The notes under the pieces: model-generated
The model's database searches: none
Told to the model about the DNA's origin: nothing
What the model saw: the letters and a program-made list of their open reading frames with translations, nothing else
In this document: one piece after another, positions 40,694-45,104 of the stretch
Layout: the number at the start of each line of letters is the position of its first letter
Numbering within the stretch: position 1 is the first letter of the stretch
Position numbers and translations under genes: made by a program
NCBI GenBank assembly: GCA_964495145.1
Contig: CAZBUP010000005.1
Location: forward strand, 1-45,104
DNA length: 45,104 nt
DNA from: UBA6120 sp964495145
GTDB lineage: Bacteria; Bacillota_I; Bacilli_A; RFN20; CAG-826
Direction of reading: 5' to 3'

Positions 40694-42034
40694 ATGGGAT
40701 CATTCGCTAGCTACAACCTATCTGAGACAATCGTCCAAGCTTTAAAAAAGCTTGGCTATGTTTCGCCAACCCCGATTCAGGACGAAGTCATCCCGAAAAT
40801 CCTCCGCGGCGAAGCCCTGCTGGCCAAAGCCGAGACCGGCTCGGGTAAAACCCACGCTTATTTGGTCCCGCTGATTGACAAAATCGACCCGTCCCTAGGA
40901 CTGCAGGTCGTTATTTTATCACCCACCCGCGAGTTAGCGCGGCAAACCTACGACTTCGCGCGGGCCTTCATGACGTATTTCCCCAAATTGAAAGTGACGT
41001 TAGCCACGGGTGGCCGCGAAATTGAAATACTCAAAGAAACGAATATACCCCATATTTTAATCACCACGCCGGGCCGTTTGCTCAAACTGGCGCAAAATAG
41101 CCGCATCAATATCTATCAAGTCCCCAATGTCGTCCTCGATGAGGCCGATATGTTGGTGGATGCCGGATTTATACCAACTATTGACCAATATCTTACTAAA
41201 ATAGCAAAACCGCGGGTTATGGCCTTTTCAGCCACTTTCCCGAAAACCCTTGAACCACTCATTAGAGCTTATATTTTACCGAACTTCATCATCGATCAGG
41301 ATCCCGGCATCGTCACTCCGACCAGGGTCCGCCATCACTTGGTCGACATTGGTTTTAAACCCATTTCGGAAATGGTAGCCGCTTTCATCGATGCCAAGCG
41401 CCCATATTTGATGCTGGTCTTCGCCAGCACAGTCGAGCTCGTCAAAGAAATTTATGAATTCTTGCATCGAAACGGATACAAAGTCGGCGTCCTGCACGGC
41501 GAACTGCCGATGCGAACCCGCACCAGCATGGTCCGACGCCTGCGTGCCAACGAATTTCCCGTCGTCGTTTGCTCGGACATGGCCGCGCGTGGCTTGGATA
41601 TTCCCGACGTCAGCGACGTTTTATCGGTCGATTTGCCCCCACAGATCGAATTTTACCTCCATCGGGCCGGACGAACGGGCCGCTATCGGGATGAAGGCGA
41701 TTCTTATCTTTTCTATCATCGCGATCCGACTTCGGAACTCGATAAACTTGCCAACTATAAATTGACGTTTGACTATTGGGCCGTTAAAGAGGGCGAATTG
41801 AAGCCTCAAAAGCAGTACGAACCGCGTCGGAATCGACAACCCGTCGACGTCAGCTTGAACCGTGACATTCAAAAAGCCGTGCGCATGAATAAATCGACCG
41901 AAGTGAAACCGGGCTATAAGAAGAAAGTCAAAGAAGCGGTGGCTAAAGTCAAATCCAGGCATCGCCGCTTGGCCATCAAGAGTAAAATCCGGCAGCAACT
42001 CGAGCAAAATTACCGCAAGAACAAGGAGAAATAG
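40694..42034 (+). CDS. cshB: DEAD-box RNA helicase (CshB-like)
   Basis: A 446-aa DEAD-box helicase. Q motif LGYVSPTPIQDEV, Walker A AETGSGKT (46-53), SPTRELARQ, DEAD (149-152), SAT (179-181) and HRAGRTGR are all present. A Lys/Arg-rich tail follows (KKKVKEAVAKVKSRHRRL). Position between ispH and nfo matches B. subtilis cshB (yqfR), a cold-shock and ribosome-assembly helicase. The ATG at 40694 is chosen; an upstream frame start at 40640 lies before the -10 box. The stop is 2 bases before nfo. Confidence 0.93.
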   Translation: MGSFASYNLSETIVQALKKLGYVSPTPIQDEVIPKILRGEALLAKAETGSGKTHAYLVPLIDKIDPSLGLQVVILSPTRELARQTYDFARAFMTYFPKLKVTLATGGREIEILKETNIPHILITTPGRLLKLAQNSRINIYQVPNVVLDEADMLVDAGFIPTIDQYLTKIAKPRVMAFSATFPKTLEPLIRAYILPNFIIDQDPGIVTPTRVRHHLVDIGFKPISEMVAAFIDAKRPYLMLVFASTVELVKEIYEFLHRNGYKVGVLHGELPMRTRTSMVRRLRANEFPVVVCSDMAARGLDIPDVSDVLSVDLPPQIEFYLHRAGRTGRYRDEGDSYLFYHRDPTSELDKLANYKLTFDYWAVKEGELKPQKQYEPRRNRQPVDVSLNRDIQKAVRMNKSTEVKPGYKKKVKEAVAKVKSRHRRLAIKSKIRQQLEQNYRKNKEK

Positions 42035-42036
42035 CC

Positions 42037-42924
42037 ATGAGTCAATTATGGATTGGCAGCCACGTCGGACTTGGAGGTCCGGATTACTATTTAGGCACCG
42101 TCAAGGAAGCGCTCAGCTACGGGGCCAATACCTTCATGTTCTATACCGGCGCTCCCCAAAACTCTTTCCGAAAACCGCTTGAGGAGATGAAGATTCCCGA
42201 AGGGAAGGCCTTGATTGCCGCCAGTTCGATCGATCCAAGCAAAATCGTCGTTCATGCCCCTTACATTATTAACCTCGGTAATACCGTCAATCAGGATACC
42301 TTTGACATCGGCATTCAGTTCTTGATTACCGAATTGCGTCGCGTCGAAGCCTTCGGGGCGACGATGCTGGTCTTACATCCGGGCGCCCACGTTGGAGCCG
42401 GCGATGATGTCGGTCTCCCACGTATCGTCGAGGGTTTGAACCAAGTCCTGTCCCAAGATGGCACCCATGTTCGGATCGCCCTCGAAACCATGGCCGGCAA
42501 AGGCTCGGAAATGGGACGTTCTTTCGAGCAAATCCGCTATTTGTTCGATCATTGCGCTTATCCCGAGCGACTCGGGGTTTGCATGGACACCTGCCATTTG
42601 AACGATTCGGGGTACGACGTCCATGACGTCGATGGCATTTTGGATGCTTTCGACCGCATCGTCGGCCTCGACCGGCTGCTCGTCGTCCACATCAATGATT
42701 CCAAAAATGTCAAAGGGGCCCAAAAGGATCGTCACGAGAACCTCGGTTATGGTGAAATCGGTTTTGAAACGATCAACCGCTACGTCCATCATCCTCGTCT
42801 TGCTGATGTTCCCAAGATTTTGGAAACGCCTTGGATTAACGAAAAAGCCCCCTATAAAGAAGAAATCGCCATGCTCCGAAGCCAAAAATGGATTCCCGGT
42901 TGGAAAGACGATTTCTTAAAATAA
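42037..42924 (+). CDS. nfo: Endonuclease IV (AP endonuclease)
   Basis: Nfo (295 aa) cuts 5' to abasic sites, using three zinc ions. The TIM-barrel signatures include VVHAPYIINLGN, LVLHPGAHVG, IALETMAGKG, GVCMDTCHLNDSGYD, VVHINDSKNVKGAQKDRHENLGYGEIG and ILETPW. All expected His/Asp/Glu ligand segments are there. It lies 2 bases after cshB with an AAGGAG ribosome site inside the cshB end. Its last 9 bases overlap the 3' end of ispG. Confidence 0.96.
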   Translation: MSQLWIGSHVGLGGPDYYLGTVKEALSYGANTFMFYTGAPQNSFRKPLEEMKIPEGKALIAASSIDPSKIVVHAPYIINLGNTVNQDTFDIGIQFLITELRRVEAFGATMLVLHPGAHVGAGDDVGLPRIVEGLNQVLSQDGTHVRIALETMAGKGSEMGRSFEQIRYLFDHCAYPERLGVCMDTCHLNDSGYDVHDVDGILDAFDRIVGLDRLLVVHINDSKNVKGAQKDRHENLGYGEIGFETINRYVHHPRLADVPKILETPWINEKAPYKEEIAMLRSQKWIPGWKDDFLK

Positions 42925-43563
42925 GTCGATTTGTTCTTTAAGCGCTGCAAAGGCTTCATTCGCGGATACTGTCTTCACGACCTGGCCTTTTTTAAATAAA
43001 ATCCAGTGTTGCCGGCCGCCGGCCAAACCTAAATCGGCGTTTTTTGATTCGCCTGGGCCATTAACGATGCAGCCCATAACGGCCACCGTCAGCGGCTTAT
43101 TGATATATTCAAGGTAATCCATGACTTGCTTGGCCATGGTTTGAACATCGACTTCGGTCCGACCACAAGTCGGGCAGGAGACAAGCGTCGGGTAATCGGG
43201 ATATAATCCCACGTCATGCAACAGGCGCTTGGCGGTGATAATTTCTTCTCGGGGATCGTCNNNNNNNNNNNNNNNNNNNNNNNNNNNNNNNNNNNNNNNN
43301 NNNNNNNNNNNNNNNNNNNNNNNNNNNNNNNNNNNNNNNNNNNNNNNNNNNNNNNNNNNNTCTTTGATGGCGCGGGCGTCGGCTTGGTCCATCACGCTGA
43401 CGCGCATCAAATCGGCGCCGAGATCGGTGAGCTCGTTGATTTGGGACACGACCTCGTCGACCTTCGACGTCTTGATCGAGCACATCGATTGGATCAAAAC
43501 GCGGTTTAAACCGCCCATTTGGAGTCCTTGGATGAATACGGGTTTGGTTTCGGTGCGTTTCAT
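42916..43563 (-). CDS. ispG: 4-hydroxy-3-methylbut-2-en-1-yl diphosphate synthase, interrupted by N gap
   Basis: IspG makes HMBPP, the substrate of IspH, and with ispH marks an MEP pathway. The N-terminal part (KRTETKPVFIQGLQMGG and VLIQSMCSIKTSKV) and the C-terminal part are clear, the latter with the 4Fe-4S ligands in SCPTCGRTEVD and MGCIVNGPGESKNADLG. A 100-N run lies between. Compared with the usual 350-380 aa, about 170 residues are missing, so the gap is a placeholder rather than its real length. The second ATG (43563) is preferred: the first (43581) overlaps a TGATATAAT -10 box. No SD. The 3' end overlaps nfo by 9 bases. Confidence 0.92.
   Translation of the reverse strand: MKRTETKPVFIQGLQMGGLNRVLIQSMCSIKTSKVDEVVSQINELTDLGADLMRVSVMDQADARAIKXXXXXXXXXXXXXXXXXXXXXXXXXXXXXXXXXXDDPREEIITAKRLLHDVGLYPDYPTLVSCPTCGRTEVDVQTMAKQVMDYLEYINKPLTVAVMGCIVNGPGESKNADLGLAGGRQHWILFKKGQVVKTVSANEAFAALKEQIDLF
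42949..42993 (+). terminator. Possible nfo terminator inside ispG
   Basis: AAAGGC (42949-42954) pairs with GCCTTT (42985-42990) across a large loop holding a weak TCG/CGA pair, then T to 42993. It is a weaker hairpin than the others and lies within the opposing ispG coding sequence. Confidence 0.4.
43261..43360. other. Assembly gap (100 N)
   Basis: One hundred undefined bases inside ispG. The round number and the missing protein (about 170 residues) show it is a scaffold gap of unknown true size, probably about 500 bases. Confidence 0.97.
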
Positions 43564-43579
43564 GGTCTTATTCGGGCTC

Positions 43580-43588
43580 ATTATATCA
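43580..43588 (-). promoter_or_regulatory. Extended -10 promoter for ispG
   Basis: Minus-strand TGATATAAT (TATAAT 43585-43580), 16 bases before the ATG at 43563 and overlapping an earlier in-frame ATG. Confidence 0.6.
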
Positions 43589-43627
43589 TTCGCACGAGTT
43601 TTTTATATAGATTACTGCTTTTATCTA

Positions 43628-43636
43628 TGATAAAAT
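43628..43636 (+). promoter_or_regulatory. Extended -10 promoter for rpmG
   Basis: TGATAAAAT (TAAAAT 43631-43636), with a normal leader and GGAGG at 43652-43656. Confidence 0.6.
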
Positions 43637-43664
43637 AGGCAAGCAATTATTGGAGGATTACTGT

Positions 43665-43814
43665 ATGCGTGACAACTTCATCTGGAAATGCACCGTTTGC
43701 GGCGAAGAAAATTATTTGGGCAGCAAGAACAAGAAGAACCATCCCGACCGGATGGAAATCAAAAAATTCTGTTCTCGTTGCAATAAAATGACGCTGCACA
43801 AGGAAAAGAAATAA
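43665..43814 (+). CDS. rpmG: 50S ribosomal protein bL33
   Basis: The 49-aa protein MRDNFIWKCTVCGEENYL, followed by a Lys/Asn-rich loop and KKFCSRCNKMTLHKEKK, is a four-cysteine (zinc) bL33. The start is preceded by GGAGG 8 bases upstream and an extended -10. Both bL32 and bL33 here keep their zinc ligands. It is followed 10 bases later by the metallo-hydrolase gene and is the likely first gene of an rpmG-hydrolase-efp unit. Confidence 0.95.
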   Translation: MRDNFIWKCTVCGEENYLGSKNKKNHPDRMEIKKFCSRCNKMTLHKEKK

Positions 43815-43824
43815 CGTTTGATCT

Positions 43825-44451
43825 ATGGTTCGGATTGAAACGATTTCGTATCCGTCCGAGTTTGCGAACACGTATTTTTTGATTCAGGGTTCCGAGGTCA
43901 TCATCGTCGACCCGGGCAGCGACGGCAGCAGCCTGGCCGCCCGCATCGACAAAGCCTCGTGGAAACCCTTGGCCATCTTGTTAACCCATGGTCACTTCGA
44001 TCACATCAACGGGGTCGAATACTTGCAGAAGCGTTATGGAATCCCGGCCTACATCCACGAAGCCGACCTGCCATTGCTCGACGATCCCCGGCATAATGGC
44101 GCCGACATGTTCCATTTCGACGGCCAGTACGACATCAAGGCCGTTCCCCTATCAAGCGATGAACCGTTGACCATCGGTCATATCGCCTTCGCCACGATCC
44201 ATACCCCATTTCACACCCAAGGAAGCGTTTGCTACTATTTGAAGGAAGACCGATGCCTATTCACGGGCGACACCTTGTTCAAAGGCAGCATCGGCCGCAG
44301 TGATTTGCCGACGGGCTCGTTCCGCCACATCGCTGCCAGCCTCGCCAAATTACAGTCGTTACCACCCGAAGTACGGGTTTATCCCGGCCATGGTCCCAAA
44401 TCAACCATCGGCGAGGAACTCAAATTCAACCGCTACTTCAAGAAAAGATAA
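43825..44451 (+). CDS. MBL-fold hydrolase (YqgX/glyoxalase II-like)
   Basis: A 208-aa metallo-beta-lactamase protein with the HxHxDH motif in LTHGHFDHING (H55, H57, D59, H60), then HTPFHTQGSVCYY (His), LFTGDTLFKGSIGRSDL (Asp) and VYPGHGPKSTIGEE (His), a complete two-metal site. It resembles YqgX of Bacillota, which has been linked to bacillithiol-dependent methylglyoxal removal in some species; substrate here is unknown. No SD precedes the ATG, but it lies only 10 bases after rpmG. Confidence 0.88.
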   Translation: MVRIETISYPSEFANTYFLIQGSEVIIVDPGSDGSSLAARIDKASWKPLAILLTHGHFDHINGVEYLQKRYGIPAYIHEADLPLLDDPRHNGADMFHFDGQYDIKAVPLSSDEPLTIGHIAFATIHTPFHTQGSVCYYLKEDRCLFTGDTLFKGSIGRSDLPTGSFRHIAASLAKLQSLPPEVRVYPGHGPKSTIGEELKFNRYFKKR

Positions 44452-44461
44452 GGAGACCGAT

Positions 44462-45019
44462 ATGATTAACGTTACCGAATTAAGACCGAGCAATTACTTC
44501 GTCCATGAGAATAGCCTTTTACTCGTGCTCGACATCGCCTTGAACAAAACCGCCATGCGCAAGATGGTCGTCAAGCTCAAGGTCAAGAACATGCGTACCG
44601 GATCGGTTACCGAAATGAGCTTCCTTGGAGGCACCGCCATCGAAACGGTCCGCCTCGACAAAAAGCAAATGCAGTATTTATACGATGACGGCACCAGCCT
44701 GATCTTCATGGATCAAACTTCCTATGAGCAGATCGAAATCAACAAAGAGCGTCTCGAATGGGAAAAGCAATTCCTTCGCGGCGATGAGACGGTCGAAATC
44801 ATGTCCTACGAGAATGAAATCCTCGGGGTGAGTTTACCGGCTAAAGTCGCCCTCAAGATCGTCGAATGCGAACCGGCGGTTCGCGGCGATACAGTCAATA
44901 AGGCCATGAAAGAAGCGCTTCTGGAAACCGGACTCAAAGTCCGCGTTCCCTTATTTATAAACGAAGGCGAAACGATCGTCGTGCGTACCGATAACGGTAC
45001 CTATGACGGCCGCGCCTAA
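44462..45019 (+). CDS. efp: Elongation factor P with atypical modification loop
   Basis: EF-P (185 aa) relieves ribosome stalling at polyproline. Three OB domains are recognisable: MINVTELRPSNYFVHENSLLL and NMRTGSVTEMSF in domain I, QYLYDDGTSLIFMDQTSYEQIE in domain II (quoted end marks QYLYDDGTS and FMDQTSYEQIE), and the standard C-terminus FINEGETIVVRTDNGTY. In ungapped alignment with B. subtilis EF-P the loop PGKG (30-33) is TAMR, so the modified lysine (K32) is Met; R33 and K34 follow. The ATG at 44462 follows AAGGAGA; an upstream frame start lies in the hydrolase gene. Confidence 0.95.
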   Translation: MINVTELRPSNYFVHENSLLLVLDIALNKTAMRKMVVKLKVKNMRTGSVTEMSFLGGTAIETVRLDKKQMQYLYDDGTSLIFMDQTSYEQIEINKERLEWEKQFLRGDETVEIMSYENEILGVSLPAKVALKIVECEPAVRGDTVNKAMKEALLETGLKVRVPLFINEGETIVVRTDNGTYDGRA

Positions 45020-45033
45020 TGAGGAGGTAGCAC

Positions 45034-45104
45034 ATGTTGGTTGTTTTAGCAGGTTTCGGGTGGGATTCGGTTTTATACCTCGCCCTGGGATTGGTCGGCG
45101 GCCT
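45034..45104 (+). CDS. Start of an unidentified membrane protein gene (cut by window end)
   Basis: An ATG at 45034 follows GAGGAGGT (45021-45028) and encodes MLVVLAGFGWDSVLYLALGL before the window ends. The stretch is hydrophobic and suggests an N-terminal membrane helix. Too little is present to name it. It probably belongs with efp, whose stop is 14 bases upstream. Confidence 0.6.
   Translation, partial: MLVVLAGFGWDSVLYLALGLVGG

Noticed and set aside
43579..43581. ispG start at the first ATG
   Set aside because: It overlaps the TATAAT of the extended -10, so it would not be in the mRNA if that box is the promoter.
1..45104. tRNA genes, prophage, insertion sequences, defence islands
   Set aside because: No cloverleaf with GGTTCGAATC-type arm, transposase motif, terminal inverted repeats or clustered defence genes were found on either strand by reading; a covariance search was not possible.

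Overview
The window is a dense, AT-balanced (roughly half G+C by eye) stretch of a Bacillota chromosome with 49 protein genes, almost all housekeeping. TGG is the tryptophan codon and TGA is used as a normal stop, so the genetic code is the standard bacterial one rather than the Mycoplasma code. Gene order (hrcA-grpE-dnaK-dnaJ-rsmE-mtaB; ybeY-cdd-era-recO; dnaG-rpoD-trmK-nif3; ispH-cshB-nfo-ispG-rpmG), a T-box before alaS, a CIRCE operator and an alpha2-type GlyRS all point to Bacillota. The AlaRS active-site variant and the compactness suggest a lineage near Mollicutes, Erysipelotrichia or Acholeplasma/Izemoplasma; that placement is inference. No tRNA, rRNA, CRISPR array, prophage or insertion sequence was seen, and no intergenic stretch exceeds about 250 bases.

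Layout. 1-4628: tRNA thiolation (mnmA), T-box and alaS, ruvX, a DUF1292 gene. 4625-5778 (minus): a split chromate-family transporter. 5902-9934: greA, the DNA-uptake genes comEA and comEC, and holA. 9935-12228 (minus): aguB and aguA, which together make putrescine from agmatine, then rpsT. 12424-20758: fmt, a nuclease-helicase fusion, lepA, a Fic-like protein with a degenerate active site, a small membrane protein, hemW and an RDD protein. 20797-25520: the heat-shock operon under a TTGACA-17-TAGAAT promoter with CIRCE at the start point. 25574-28772: a zinc-ribbon membrane protein, rsmE, an unrecognised gene and mtaB. 28790-30135: rpmF with a long basic tail, deoC, rpsU. 30164-33788: a C39-like protease fused to six membrane segments, then ybeY, cdd, era, recO. 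33807-39759: glyS, dnaG, rpoD, trmK, nif3. 39756-45104: ispH and ispG (the last steps of the MEP isoprenoid pathway, both minus strand), cshB, nfo, rpmG, a metallo-beta-lactamase hydrolase, efp and the start of another gene. A 100-base N run interrupts ispG.

The genes are packed by translational coupling (ATGA and TGATG overlaps). All four convergent gene pairs overlap or abut, and three or four intrinsic terminators sit inside the coding sequence of the opposing gene. About nine transcription units seem to start with a TAnnnT -10 box only 6-16 bases before an ATG that has no visible Shine-Dalgarno, suggesting leaderless or very-short-leader mRNAs next to normal SD-led genes. Other points worth attention are an EF-P whose modification loop lacks the tip lysine, the pseudo-Fic protein, the C39-membrane protein without an ATPase, and a greA terminator whose 3' arm is the comEA ribosome-binding site. 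I found no obviously new multi-gene defence or mobile system.
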